Under the pieces are notes generated by a model. It ran no database searches. It saw only the letters and a list, made by a program, of their open reading frames with translations, and had not been told where the DNA came from. A program made the translations under genes and the position numbers. From contig NZ_JADMLH010000011.1 in the NCBI RefSeq assembly GCF_016464385.1, forward strand, positions 186,001 through 250,000: a DNA stretch of 64,000 nt, given 5' to 3'. This document shows positions 51,907 through 63,300 of this stretch, piece after piece. Position 1 is the first letter of the stretch, and each line of letters starts with the position of its first letter. The DNA is from Nucisporomicrobium flavum (GTDB lineage: Bacteria; Actinomycetota; Actinomycetes; Mycobacteriales; Micromonosporaceae).

Positions 51907-52180
51907 TCAGTTCGCCGGCACGTCGCGCCAGGCAAGGTCGGTAAAGTCGGCGAGCAGCCCCGCCGCGTCATCGTCGGACAGGAGTTCTGCCTGCTCGATC
52001 GTAAGTGCGATCTGTGCCTCGGCCACCCACCAGGGATCGCCGCGGCTGACGCGCACCGGGATGAGCCAGTCTCCGAGTGCACCGCCAACGTGACCAGTTT
52101 TATGCCGCATCCAGACGGGCCAGGAAGTACGCGGCGATCTCCGGTTCGGTGTTGTCCTGGTACAGGTCACCCGTAGCCAT
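51907..52180 (-). pseudogene. Two overlapping small frames, probably one broken gene
   Basis: A 26-residue frame (52180-52100, start MATGDLYQDNTEPEIAAYF) ends in TAA. A second frame (52110-51907, 67 residues) begins inside it and reads ALGDWLIPVRVSRGDPWWVAEAQIAL. Read together with a shift near 52105 they make a plausible 90-residue acidic protein. They could also be two short coupled genes. No family recognised. Confidence 0.4.
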
Positions 52181-52213
52181 AATCGGTCGAGTCGACGCCG
52201 CACCGGCCACCAG

Positions 52214-52630
52214 CTAATCCTGAGGCTGGCCTTTCCAGCGCAGGACGACGAACACGTCGCCGAGTGCGTTGTTCTCCCAGTGGGAAGTCACCTCGCCGAT
52301 CGGTGGCGGTAGCTCCTCCCACCCTGCGTTTGCACCGGAGGGGGGCTGTGGCGGCGGCGCGCGCAGCAGGTTGCCGAGCTCAGTCCGCTGGGTCAGGGCC
52401 ACCCGACGGACGGGCTCAGTCATGGCATGGTTGAGCGCCCGGTCGGCGACCCACGCGGATGTCGGGCTGTCCGGTCGTGGACGCGCAACGATGTCGAGGC
52501 TGGCCAGTGACTCGGAGCGGGAGCCGGCGACGAAGGCCGAGGGGAGTCCATCAACATGTAGAGATTCATTGAGAAGTTCCTTGTCCACAGGACGGGCCGG
52601 CACGTCCGGTCCCCGTTCCTTCTCGCACAC
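52214..52630 (-). CDS. Hypothetical protein, up to 138 aa
   Basis: A frame with coding-like composition: an acidic start, WVADRALNHAMTEPVRRVAL in the middle and GDVFVVLRWKGQ at the end. No good ribosome site is visible. The upstream end touches a regulator remnant, so the N-terminus may be rearranged. Function unknown. Confidence 0.35.
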   Translation of the reverse strand: MCEKERGPDVPARPVDKELLNESLHVDGLPSAFVAGSRSESLASLDIVARPRPDSPTSAWVADRALNHAMTEPVRRVALTQRTELGNLLRAPPPQPPSGANAGWEELPPPIGEVTSHWENNALGDVFVVLRWKGQPQD

Positions 52631-52659
52631 TGGCAGAGGGAAAAGATCATCCGTCCCCT

Positions 52660-53040
52660 GTGCGGATGGGCTCCGTCGCGGTTGGGCAGCGGCGGTACCA
52701 GCATGGTGTGTTCGCCGGCGATCCCGAGCGGCTGGCGGGAGGTGGCTACGACGCGGAGGTGGGGTGTGGCTTGCAGCAGGTCGCCGATGAGCTCGCGGGT
52801 TCGGGCGAGCAGGTGTTCGCAGCCGTCGACGATCAGTAGAGCCCGTCGGTTGTGCAGGCGCTCACGTAGAACTTGCAGCGTGGCCGGGCCGTGCTGTCGC
52901 AGGCCCAACGCTAGCGCTACGTGGGTGTAGAGCCGTTCGGGCGATTGGTCGTCACGGCCGTCGGTTTCGCCGACGTCGATGAACCAGGCGCCGTCCGGGA
53001 ACGTTGCGCGCAGCCGGTAGGGATGGCTGCCTGGAGTCCA
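52660..53040 (-). pseudogene. Remnant of an NB-ARC/LuxR- or SARP-type regulator ATPase
   Basis: One frame reads FPDGAWFIDVGE, then LHNRRALLIVDGCEHLL and LRVVATSRQPLGIAGEHTMLVPPLP. These are consecutive pieces of the NTPase domain (Walker B and the following segments). The Walker A loop upstream and the helical and DNA-binding parts downstream are missing. Confidence 0.7.
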
Positions 53041-53534
53041 CGCTGTACGTCACTGCTGCCCCGTGCGACGGGTGCGGGAAGGTGGTGCGTGGTTTGGGCC
53101 TGGCGCCTGTGGTGTGGCCCGGAGGAACGGTTCAACTCGGCGGCTAGATCAATTGGGTCAACCTGCGCGACAAGACCGGGATGGGAAGTCTAGGACGGCG
53201 AGCCTTTGAGCCTCACGGGCAGAATGATACTGAGGGGCAGGAATCGGATCGCGTGTTCCGTAACCGCGTTTTGCAGGTCAGGCACCCGTGTGGAGAGCTT
53301 CTAGCACGGTAGAATCTTTGACATCCACAGCTAAGCGGGCCATCGCGGCAGTGTGCGCGATCGCAGCCTTGACCCTGTTCACAGGAGCTTGGATGCACCG
53401 TCGGGCCTGAGGCAGGGCGTTACATCTGCTGGGCGACCGGCGGACCCCGCTAACGTGTTGGAACGCCCGTGAGGGCGGTCAGCTTGTGTGCATCCCCGGT
53501 TACTGCTGACACTCGAATTGCTGCGCACACAGAC
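53041..53534. other. Degenerate spacer
   Basis: About 500 bp without a firm gene. A TTG-started frame at 53318-53410 would make a 30-residue single-helix peptide (AIAAVCAIAALTLFTG) but lacks a ribosome site. Confidence 0.4.
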
Positions 53535-53569
53535 GAACCTCCGCCTCCGGGCGGGGGTTCCTTCGTTTT
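53535..53569 (+). terminator. Intrinsic terminator
   Basis: An 11-bp stem (GAACCTCCGCC with GGCGGGGGTTC, one G-T pair) and TCCG loop are followed by CTTCGTTTT. It is the only classical T-tract terminator seen in the window. Its gene is probably lost or the short frame upstream. Confidence 0.75.
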
Positions 53570-53606
53570 ACTGCCGTCTCATCCGCCGTTGGGGAAGCAT
53601 TCACTG

Positions 53607-53760
53607 CTAACACGATCTCCGTCGGCGGGACTTGATCAAGCGGCGCCAGCAGATGAGGGCGCAGGCGAGGCTGACAAGGCTGCCGTGGAGGTCGAGGCGT
53701 CGTTTCCAGCGGATGGCGAGCCGGCGGAACTGGTGCAGCAACGCTCCCTGGTGCGCCACA
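53607..53760 (-). pseudogene. C-terminal remnant of an IS5-family transposase
   Basis: About 50 codons read LHQFRRLAIRWKRRLD and SLACALICWRRL, the standard ending of IS5-group DDE transposases, then stop. The catalytic part is absent. It lies 300 bp from the next operon and marks decayed mobile DNA. Confidence 0.8.
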
Positions 53761-54064
53761 CCGGTTATCCAAGGTCGGCGCGGCGACCAAGGCCGCCCTC
53801 CGCGAGGCCGTGACCTGACACCGGCCGAGCTGTACGCACTGATCCTCGACGGACCTTCCAACCGGCACCGAGCCGGAACCCATAGGCCGTCCGGCTTTTA
53901 GATGCCTCGATCGGGGAATTGACGACGCCCGGGCGGCCCGGGAAACTGGCTAAACGACTGCGGCAGTCGGCCGCTACCCCGTGTTTACCTTTTCGAGTGC
54001 TGAACCTTCCTCGATGTCCGGCGGCGCACTGGTTAGCGGTGCGAGGAACGGAAGGGGGTGCTCG

Positions 54065-55243
54065 ATGACGGTCGTTCTCCATGTGCACGGCACCGGAGTG
54101 CGCGAGCCCGATTACTCCACGGGCTTCGACAGCTTCCGCGTGAAGCTGCAGGCGATCCGCCCGGAGCTGCGCGTGGAGCCCTGCTACTGGGGCGGCGAGC
54201 ACGGCGCCCGGCTGCGGGCCGAGGGTGTCTCGATTCCGGCCGGGCAGGGCGCGCGCGAGCCCGAGGAGCCGACCGATCGCGACGTGGCACTGTGGAGCCT
54301 CCTGGCGGCCGACCCGCTGTTCGAGCTGTCCACCCTGGCCGCGGCCGAGGCGGCGGCGGCCCGCGGCGGGGCCGGCGAGTTCGACCCGATGGCGGTGCGC
54401 GGCGCGGCCAAGCTGATCGAACAGGCGCCCGGGCTAGCGGCCGAGCTCGAGGCCGGCATTGCCGAGCTGGGCCTGGCCGACGTGTTCCCGGGCGCCGTCC
54501 GGGCGGTGCTGGCCAGTGCGGAGATCAGCTCGCTGGCGCACTCCGAGGTGCGGCCGGCCGACCTGCGCCGGCCGTTCGCCCGGGCGGTCGTCGCTCAGTC
54601 GCTGCTGCTGGCCGCGGAGGCAGGCCGCCCGCCGATCGACGGCACCCACCGGGATGCGCTGGTCGCCGAGATCGTGGCCGCCCTCGGCGGCACCGACCGC
54701 GGGTTCGGCGCCGACGCCGGCAAGCTGGGGCTGCGGCTAGCCCTGCGCATGGGCGCCGGCAAACCGGTCGAACGCCGGCGCGCCGCGATCACCCGGTCGA
54801 CCAGCGCGGTCGCCGGCGATGTGCTGCTATACCTGGCCCGCGGCGGGGCGATCCGCGACCACCTGCGATCCCGCATCGAAGAGCTGGGCGACGACGTGGT
54901 CGTGGTGGCGCACAGCCTGGGCGGGGTGGCCGCCGTCGACCTGCTCGCGACGACCCCGCTGCCCGCGGTGACTGGTCTGGTCACGGTTGGCTCCCAGGCG
55001 CCGCTGCTGTACGAGCTGGGCGCGCTGCCCGGGCTGGATTTCGGCACCCCGCTGCCGGTCGGCTTCCCCCGCTGGCTGAACATCTTCGACCGGCGGGACC
55101 TGCTCGGCTTCACCAGCGGCGGACTCTTCCCCGGGCGGGTCACCGACGCCGAGGTGGACAACCGCTGGCCATTCCCCTATGCGCACACCACCTATTTCGG
55201 CAACGACGCCCTCTACGAAGAGCTGGACTCGTTCCTCCGATGA
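54065..55243 (+). CDS. PGAP1/lipase-like alpha/beta-hydrolase, first gene of the caspase operon
   Basis: 392 aa, no signal peptide. It begins VVLHVHGTGVRE, an oxyanion-type HGTG. A 170-residue helical insert (about residues 70-240) follows, then the nucleophile elbow AHSLGG with Ser284, and late Asp and His candidates in NIFDRRDLLGF and YAHTTYFGND. It is likely a lipase or esterase acting on a bulky substrate. The ATG follows GGAAGGGGG. Its TGA overlaps the caspase ATG (ATGA), implying fixed stoichiometry with the protease. It may be an effector released or regulated by the protease (inference). Confidence 0.85.
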   Translation: MTVVLHVHGTGVREPDYSTGFDSFRVKLQAIRPELRVEPCYWGGEHGARLRAEGVSIPAGQGAREPEEPTDRDVALWSLLAADPLFELSTLAAAEAAAARGGAGEFDPMAVRGAAKLIEQAPGLAAELEAGIAELGLADVFPGAVRAVLASAEISSLAHSEVRPADLRRPFARAVVAQSLLLAAEAGRPPIDGTHRDALVAEIVAALGGTDRGFGADAGKLGLRLALRMGAGKPVERRRAAITRSTSAVAGDVLLYLARGGAIRDHLRSRIEELGDDVVVVAHSLGGVAAVDLLATTPLPAVTGLVTVGSQAPLLYELGALPGLDFGTPLPVGFPRWLNIFDRRDLLGFTSGGLFPGRVTDAEVDNRWPFPYAHTTYFGNDALYEELDSFLR

Positions 55244-57354
55244 TCGATCCGCTCCGCACCCGGGCGGTCGTCGTCGGCATCGAGCGGTACGACCTGGGCG
55301 AGAGCTGGAATCTCGACGGGCCGGCCCGGGACGCGTGCCGCTTCGTGGAGTGGCTCCTCGCCGAGGGCGTTCCAGCCGGGAACATCCGCCTGCACGTGAG
55401 CCCGCTGGCCGGCAATGCGGCCGAGGTCGAGAGCCACATCGCCGGCCAGCTCGACGTGCGGCCAGCCGGGTTCGGTCCGATCCTTAACAGCCTGCTCGAC
55501 GTCGGGGAGGAGTCGAGTGACCTGCTGGTCCTGTTCTGGGGCGGGCACGGGGTGCGGCCACCGACCGAGTTCACCCATCTGCTCTGCGCCGACGCCCAGG
55601 ACCGGTACCGCAGCAATCACCGCCTCGACCTGCTGCTGCGCCTCATGCGCACCACCGCGTTCGCGCAGCACCCGCGACAACTGGTCATCGTGGACGCTTG
55701 TCAGGCCGACGTCCCCCGGCACTGGCAGCTGCCGGTGCACCATTACCAGGATGCCGACTTGGTCCGCGCCTTCCGGCAGCAGGACACGTTGCTCGCGGCC
55801 AGCCCGGGCCAGTCGGCCGGCAATGACGACCGGAACCGGACCGGCCGCTTCTCCGACGCCGTCCTGGCCGAACTCAGCTGGCCCGACGAGGGGCGGTTCG
55901 ACGAGCTTTACCAGCGGGTGAAAGCACGCGTCGCATCGGCCGAGCAGCAGCCGGCCCGGCTCGCCTTCCTGCAGGACGGCGCGGAACAGGACGTCTGGAG
56001 GCCGCGGCCGGCCGGCCCGAAGGTCGTGCCGCTGACCGATCTCACCGCCTACCGGGCGTCAGCTGCCGCGTCGCCCGGCGACGGCCGGCCGCCGGTCGAC
56101 GAGCGCTACCGGGTGCGGCTCGACGTGGCCTGCTGCCTGGACCGGGCGCCCAGTCTCGCAGTCCTGGCCGGGGCGGTCGAGCCGGATTACGCCGCGCAAC
56201 TGGCGGCCGCGCTGACCGCCGCCGAGGACCATCTGGCCGCCGCCGGCGCGCTCGATCCGGAAGCCGTTCGCCGCTGGCTGGTGCTGACCCCGTCGACCGG
56301 TCGGCCGCCGGCCACCGCCGAGGAGATCGGCGCCGAACGGGGATGGTTGCGAGCGCCGGTGCAGGGCGCGGTGGTCACCGGCCTGACCGACGTGCGGATC
56401 GCCGGCGAATACCTGCGCGCGATCCGGCGACTCGTCCCCGGGCTGGCCGTGCTCGCGGTGGCCGGCCCGGACCGGGCGGCCCGCCTGGCTCGCACGCTGG
56501 AACTACCCGAGCTTCTGGTCGCGGCGTTCGCACCGGTCGAGACGGCCGGTCGTCCCGTGCCGTTCCCCTTCCCGGCCGGGGGCGCGCTGGGCGCGCTGGT
56601 CGCGCACCTGCGGGCGTACGGCGCCCAGCTGCCCGCCGTGGCCGGCGAGCCGCCGGCGATCCCCGATGAGGCGGACCCCGTCGCCTGGGCGGCCCAGGTG
56701 GTCGCCGAGCTGAACGACCCCGGGCACCCTGGCTACGACGAGGCCGCGCTGCTGACTTCGGCCCGCGACCGCCGGCCCGGCCTTTATCCGGCGCTGCTCG
56801 CGCAGTACGCCGAGCGGCGGGCCGCCCCGGGTCGGCTGACCTCGCTAACCGTGGCGGCCGGCACCGACGCCGAGCTCAGCTACTGGCTCACGCACGCGAT
56901 CGAGCCGCCCGACCCGACCCGCGAGATGCCCGCCCCCGAGGTCGTCGACGCGCTGACCGTCGTGCTGCGGCGCCGCTCGCTCGAGGCGGCCGCCCCGTGG
57001 GCGCCGTACGCCGACCGGCGGGTGTCCGACCTGGTGACGTTGCCCGCTGCGGCAGCGCCCGGGCTGTTCGCCACCGCCTCGGCCGAGGTGGCGCTGCTCG
57101 CCATCCGGTGCGGGCTCGGCGAGGGCGTCGAGCCCGCCGCCGTCGAACACGGTCCGGTGCGTCCCGGCGCGTGGGCGCTGCTGGTCCAGCACGGCATCAC
57201 CGCCAACACCGCGAAGTGGCTGTCCGGCCTGGACGACCACCTGCGCCGCCTGGTCGGGCTGCGGCCCGAGGACCTGTCGGTCACCGATCGGGAGGCGCTG
57301 GCCGCGATCCGGTCGGCGCTGCGCCCCATGCTTCCGCTTCCGCACGCCGCCTAG
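55240..57354 (+). CDS. Caspase-like (C14) protease with large C-terminal region
   Basis: 704 aa. The caspase-hemoglobinase fold occupies residues 1-255: strand AVVVGIERYD, catalytic His103 in LFWGGHG, and catalytic Cys154 in IVDACQAD. This is the standard metacaspase-type dyad. Residues 290-704 are Ala-rich, mostly helical, and match no domain I recognise; they could sense a signal or bind the giant neighbour. There is no NTPase motif and no transmembrane helix. It is coupled to the hydrolase gene upstream and 9 nt from the giant gene downstream. Confidence 0.88.
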   Translation: MIDPLRTRAVVVGIERYDLGESWNLDGPARDACRFVEWLLAEGVPAGNIRLHVSPLAGNAAEVESHIAGQLDVRPAGFGPILNSLLDVGEESSDLLVLFWGGHGVRPPTEFTHLLCADAQDRYRSNHRLDLLLRLMRTTAFAQHPRQLVIVDACQADVPRHWQLPVHHYQDADLVRAFRQQDTLLAASPGQSAGNDDRNRTGRFSDAVLAELSWPDEGRFDELYQRVKARVASAEQQPARLAFLQDGAEQDVWRPRPAGPKVVPLTDLTAYRASAAASPGDGRPPVDERYRVRLDVACCLDRAPSLAVLAGAVEPDYAAQLAAALTAAEDHLAAAGALDPEAVRRWLVLTPSTGRPPATAEEIGAERGWLRAPVQGAVVTGLTDVRIAGEYLRAIRRLVPGLAVLAVAGPDRAARLARTLELPELLVAAFAPVETAGRPVPFPFPAGGALGALVAHLRAYGAQLPAVAGEPPAIPDEADPVAWAAQVVAELNDPGHPGYDEAALLTSARDRRPGLYPALLAQYAERRAAPGRLTSLTVAAGTDAELSYWLTHAIEPPDPTREMPAPEVVDALTVVLRRRSLEAAAPWAPYADRRVSDLVTLPAAAAPGLFATASAEVALLAIRCGLGEGVEPAAVEHGPVRPGAWALLVQHGITANTAKWLSGLDDHLRRLVGLRPEDLSVTDREALAAIRSALRPMLPLPHAA

Positions 57355-57363
57355 GAGGACAAC

Positions 57364-60300
57364 GTGCTCGCTGACTGGTATCTCTGCGCCACGCAGGGAC
57401 TCTCGCTGCCGGGGACGGACGCCTACCTGGACGCGTTGCGCGCGCTCGACGAACCGGCCGAGCGGGTCGAGCTGGCCGAGGAGGCGATCAACCAGCTGCG
57501 CCGGGTGGAGCCCGGCCTGATGCTGTACGCCCTCCCGCGGGTGCTCGCCGCCTACCGCCGGCACGCCGACCGGTTGTCGCTGACCGGCCGGACAGCGGCC
57601 TACCTGGCCGAGCTGGACGAGTTGGCCGGTGGGCACCCCGAGCTGCGGGCCGCGTTCGACGCCCTGGCCGATTCGCCGCGCCGGCTGCGGGCCCGCATCG
57701 TCGCGCTGGCCGAGGTGGTGGCGGCCGACCCGGCCGACGCTGAGGCGCCGGGGCCGGCGGCCGTCCCCGATCCGTACGATGACCTGTTCAGCGCTCCGTT
57801 GGCGACCGCGGCAGTGGCTCTGGCGGCCGAGTTGGCGGCCCGGTCACCGGAGACCGCCCGGGAGTGGCTCGGCGACGGTATGCCGGAGTTGCTGGTGGCC
57901 GCCCTCGACGGCCGGTACGGGCGGCTCCCGTTCCTGCTCGCGGTGCGGTTCTGGGCGCTCACCGACGGGACCGCCGAGAACCGGCAGCGGTTGCTGGCGC
58001 GGCTGTGGGCGTTCGGAAGGGGAGCCGCCGACCTGGAACCCGACCTCGTGCAGGAGGCCGCTGGGTTGTCCCGCGCGCAAGCGTCCGAGGTGACCGAAAC
58101 CCTGACCGAGGCGGTCACCGGCCTGGACCTGGCCGCCTGGCGCAAGAACGAACCCGGGCTCGACCCGCAGCGGCGGGAAATCGCGCAGGCTCGCTGGGGT
58201 GGCAGCGGTGCCGCGGCCACCGCCGCCGTGCTCTGGCAGGTCGCGATGTGGCGGGTGGCCGCCGAGCGCGATCCGGCCGCCACCCTGGTCGGCTTGCGCA
58301 CCTGGTGGGCCGCCCCGACCCTGGTCGAGCGCTCGCGGAAGACCGCCGACCTGATCGTGCCGTTTACCGTGCCGTACGGCGAGAAGGGCTACGAGGCGGC
58401 CTGGAACAACCTCAGCACCCTCGCCCGGGTGCGCAGCTGGGATCAGCGGCGGCAGCCGCCCCGGCTGCAACTGACCGACGGCCCGGTCACCGCGACTCCG
58501 GCGGCCTCGGCCAGCCTGGTCGGCAGCCCCTGGCTCCTGCGGGCCGTGCAGCGCTGGCGGGCGAGCGCCGAACGCGGCGCCTATCCGGACTGGAACGATC
58601 CGCCCTCGTTGATCCGGCTCAGCGCGGCCGCCACGCTCGCCACCGACCTGCTGGCCGCGGTCCCGCCGGGCTCGGAGGAGGACGCCGACCACCTGCTCGC
58701 GCTGCTGCTGCTGATCCGCGACACCGCGGTCTGCAGTCCGCTGCGGGACGCCATCGACCCGCAGGCCGCCGGTGACAGCCTGCTGCCGGGCGCCCTGGTC
58801 ACCCTCTACCACCATGCCCTGATGGTGGCCGACCGCTGCGGCAAGGGGCATGGCCCGCACGCGGTGCCACGCCGGATCGTCCGGCTGCTGTCCGAGGGGC
58901 GGGCCGCGCGGGCGCGATGCGACGCCGAGCCGACCCAGTGGGCCCGGCTGATGATCTTCGCCGCGCCGATGGCCGCGTTCTGGTGGCTGCGCGAGACGGT
59001 CAGCGGTGGCTGGCCCGAGGAGAGCGAGGACGAGGACGGCTGGCTCACCGGGACGGCGCCCACCCCAGCCGCCCGGCTGTTGCGACTACTGCTCGCCGAG
59101 CGCCTCGACTTCGACTCCGGGCAACGGGCCGCGCCCGCCCTGCTCGAGCGCGACCTGCGGCCGGACAGCCGGCACGCGACGGGCTGGGACTGGCGGCCGC
59201 AAGAGGAGCCGGACTGGGACTGGCTGTCCAATGCCGAGACCTACGGCCTCACTCCGCCCGGCGGCGACGCGGCCGCGCAGCCCCGCACCCGGCGCGTCAA
59301 CGCCAACGTGCTGTTGCTGGCGCCGCGGCACGGCCTCGACGAGTGGCGCTGGTGGTCGACCCGGCTCGTGAAGGCGCTGGGCGACGAGCCGGCCCCGATG
59401 GCGCTGCAGACCGTGCGGCTGGAGGCGCTGCTGCACAGCCCGGCCGAGGCCGACTGGGCCGACGACTGGGCCGACGACTGGGCCAAGAGCGTCCTGCGCC
59501 GGGTCGAGCCGCGAGAACTGGCGCGGATCGTCCGCCGGCGGATGATCGACCTGCTGCGGGCGCCGATCGACGGCGACGAGTCCGAGAAACAGGTGGCCCA
59601 GGTCGGCGAGATCGTGATCGACGCGATCCTGGATCTCAGCCGGGCCGCGCAGTGGTATCACCAGTTGCTGCTGCGCGAGCTGACCAGGGTCGCCGCCCCG
59701 CCGAGCCTGGCGACCCAGTGGCGCTACCGGGCGGTCGCCACTCTCTACCGGCTGGGCACCGAGCCGGCCAGGCGCGGTGCGATCAGCCCGTACGAGGTGG
59801 TCGGGCAGCGGGTCTCGGCCGGACTCACCGCGACCGACGTCCGCGGGCTGCTCTTCCAACACGGCGGCGCCCCGATCGTGGGCCAGGCGGCCGCCCTCGG
59901 GGAGACCGTCGAGCGGCTCTGGCGCGACCTGCGGACCGGCCCCTCGGTACGCCGGGTGGAGACGCCGTTGAGCGACCTCGACCTCGACCACGCCCGCGCC
60001 GACGATCTCACCACCGTCGCCGTGCAGCTCGACCGATACCATGGCACGCTGGTCAGCTACCACGACTCCCGCGACGGGATCTTCGACGCGTTCACCCAAC
60101 GCGACAGGGTGGCCGCGGTGACCTCCGCCCTGCTGGCCGGTGCGGACGGCTACGGCATCGTCTGTGCGGTCGACCAGCCCGCCCGTACGGTGTGGGTGAA
60201 CGCCGGCTTCGGCTACCCTGCCCGGCACAAGCTCGCCAACCGGGACCGGATGCCGGGCCTCGGCGACCTGGTGGTCGCCCATTTCGCCGGCACCCCGGGC

Positions 60301-63300
60301 GCGCCGGTGGTGGACCGGGCACTCGCGCCGATCGACCGCCCGCTCGACACCGCCGAGGTGCGCGAGGCCACCGTACGGCCGCTGGCTGGCGCACCCTGGC
60401 TGGCCGTCGAGATCGGCGGGACGGACGTCTATCCAGGGCTCGGCGCGACCGACGAGCGGGACCGCGCGGCCCGCTGGCGGTGGGACCCCGACTTGGCCCG
60501 CCGCTACGGCCCTCCCGGCGAACCGGTCGAGACCTGCGCTTGCTGGGACGAGACGATCGAGCGCTGGGTGCCTCTCGACCGGGGTGGCCGGGAGCTTATC
60601 GCCGGCGAACGGGCCGCGTTCGCGGACGGCCTGCGGCTGGTCCTGGCCGAGCAGGTGACCGAGGACGAGCAGACGCGGCTGCGCTTCGTGACCCGGCCGG
60701 GGCGCGCCTATCTCCTGGGCGCCGACGACTTCGCGCCCCACGACTGGTCCCGCCTGCTCGGCCTGGTCGGCGACGGCCGGCCGGGGCTGGCCGTCGCCGT
60801 CCGGCCGGCCGGCCCGGACGGGCTGCTCGTGCTGCTCGACGAGCTCGACGAGCGCAACCGCGACTGGCTGCGGATCTTCGACGAGCCGGAGGACAGCGAG
60901 GTCGCCGTGCATACGGCGGTCTGGTCCTCGGCCGGTTGGCACCTGAGGGTCGAGCCACCCGCCGGCTTCCCGGCCGAGATCGCGGTGACCGGCCTCGACG
61001 GGTCGGCAGAGAACGCGCTCTGCGTGGTCCGCGAGTGGGGCGAGCCGCAGGCCCGGGCGGCGACGGTGGCCGCGGAGCGGATGGCGGACCGCGGCGTGCC
61101 CCGGCCCACCGAGGCCTCCGAGGTACGCTGGCACGCCCTGGCTCACCTGCCCAAGGACAGCCGGGTCCGGTTGCAGCGGATAGTCGCCGGCAACCTGCAC
61201 AAGGCCTCGCTGCTCGGCATCACGCGGGCCGGCCTTGGCATATTCGTGGCGACCGAGTCGGTGTCGCTGGCCGCCGATCCCGCGACGATCCACCGGTTCG
61301 GCCGGGACCGCGAGGTGATCGTCGAGTCCGACCGGGTCAACGAGCCGGTGCCGCAGCGCGACCCGGTCGCCGTGCCGGACGACCAGCTGCTCCGGCTCAG
61401 CGCGGCGGCCGGCCTGGAGGCCGTGCTGGCCGGGGTGGACGCCCTCGACGGCATGGTCGTGCAACAGGTCCTCGACACCGAGAAGCGCATCATCCAGTAC
61501 GGCCTGTGGCTGCGCAACGGAAACCGGGTCGGTCACGCTGTGGTGCCCGAGCCCACCCTGTCGGCCCTCAAGGCCGAGGTCGGCGACCATATCGACTTCC
61601 GCCGGGGCACCACCGGCTGGATCGGCCACATACGCCGCCGCCAGATCCGTGGCCGGGCCCTCTACACCGGCGTGGCCAAGGTCGGGCCGGGCTGGCTGCC
61701 GGTCGGGGAGGTCGAGCGCGACGGCCGGCCGTACACCGTCTATCAAGCGCCCGAGGCCCCGCAGCTGGCCACCGGGAAGGCGGCCGAGCGGGTCACCGAG
61801 CGGCACACGGTCAGCCGGCTCGACAACCGGTCCTGGTCCTACAACGGTCAGGCCTACGTGCGGGTGCTGGTCGAGCGGGGCAACCGAACGTACGTCGGGG
61901 AGGCCCGGGAATTCCCGGCCGGCTCCCTGATGCGGGTCCGCAGCACTGACCTGCGCCTGACCCAGCACCCGGGCGACGACAACCCGCGGTACGCGGTCCG
62001 GCGGACCTTCGGCCTGGAGGCGGTGATCAAGCAGCCGCCGCGACCGGTCGCCTCGACCGAGATGGAGCTCGACCGCTGGGAGCGGGCGCTGCGCGACGGT
62101 CACCAGCACATGGTCGGCACCCGCGACAGTGACCGGCTGCTGCTGAGCGGCTATCGGGCCCCGCTGCCCGACGGCACGCTGGCCCGCTGGCTCCCGCTGC
62201 GGCTGGACGAGCTGGCGCTGGTCGACGGGCAGGCGTACGACAATGGCTCAGTCCGGGCGCTGATCGAGGACGTCGACGCCGGGCACGTGGCATCGTTCGC
62301 CCGCGCGACCCCGCTCGCCGTCGCCGGCTTCGCGGCCGCACTTTCGCTCCCGATCGACGACACACGGACCGATCTGCCGGATCCCCTTTACTACGTTGGC
62401 GCCGAGCACGGCCACCACCGGTTCGAGTGGGGCTTCGGCTGGACGGTCGACGTGCCGGTGGAGGCGCTCACGATCGACGGCGAACCGGCCGGCAGCCGGC
62501 TCTTCCACGGCGACCGGGTGCGGACCGTCCGGCTGGTCCACGACCCGGCGCTGCCTGGTGAAATCGGTCTGCGGCTGGCCGGCCGGGACGTGGCGACTGC
62601 GCTGAGTGGGCGGCTGATGCGGGAGTCGGTGGCCGGCATGATCCACCGCATCCAGGTCGAGGTCGACCTGGTGCACGGCCAGGTCGCCGTGCTCGGCGTG
62701 CACACCCAGCGGCAGGGTGCGTCCGGCGATCGGATCGAGGTGGCCTCGCATCCGATCCGGGCCGAGCTGGCGCCGGCGGACGCAGAGGCAGTCGTGGCCC
62801 GCGAGCGCAAGTCCGGCAGGTCCGGCAAGGTGACCCGTCAGCTCCATGCCCGCCTGGACACCTCGGAGGCGGCCCGGCAGGGTCGTCGCAAGATGTTCAC
62901 GCTCATCGACCCGACCCGGCTGGCCGAAGGTGACCTGCTCTACGCCCGGGCCGACCAGATCGTCGACACCGGCAACGAGCTCTGCCTTGAGCTGCACCCG
63001 CTCGGCTCGGCCGGCCAGAAGTGGACCTTCAGCGTGGCTCGCCGGCAGTTCTCCCCCCAGGTCGGCCTGCTGGCCCGGCAGTTGCGCAGCCCTGGAGGCG
63101 CGAACGCCTACCGCGGCCGGCAGTTCATGGTGCGCCTGGTGCGGAAGGCGCCGAACCGGCGGGACCGCTGGCACGGCTCGATCGTCGACACCCCGGCCCG
63201 CCCGGCGGCCACCTTGGCCAGCTGGGTGCGGCAGCAGGGCGCGGCCTGCTTTGCCGTCCTGGGTCGGGACGACCGGCTCGAGGTCGGCCCGGGCGTGTTC

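Noticed and set aside
53318..53410. Possible 30-residue peptide gene with TTG start, and TTGACA as a -35 box at the same place
   Set aside because: There is no ribosome site and no matching -10 element at proper distance.
41550..54000. tRNA gene or phage att core next to the recombinase
   Set aside because: No cloverleaf-like sequence or short direct repeat flanking the zone was identified; the 80-bp repeat is tied to IS110 instead.
59086..62109. A 1,000-codon minus-strand open frame and matching plus-strand frame inside the giant gene
   Set aside because: These are shadow frames caused by high GC in the wobble position; the frame from 57364 has normal composition and a perfect ribosome site.
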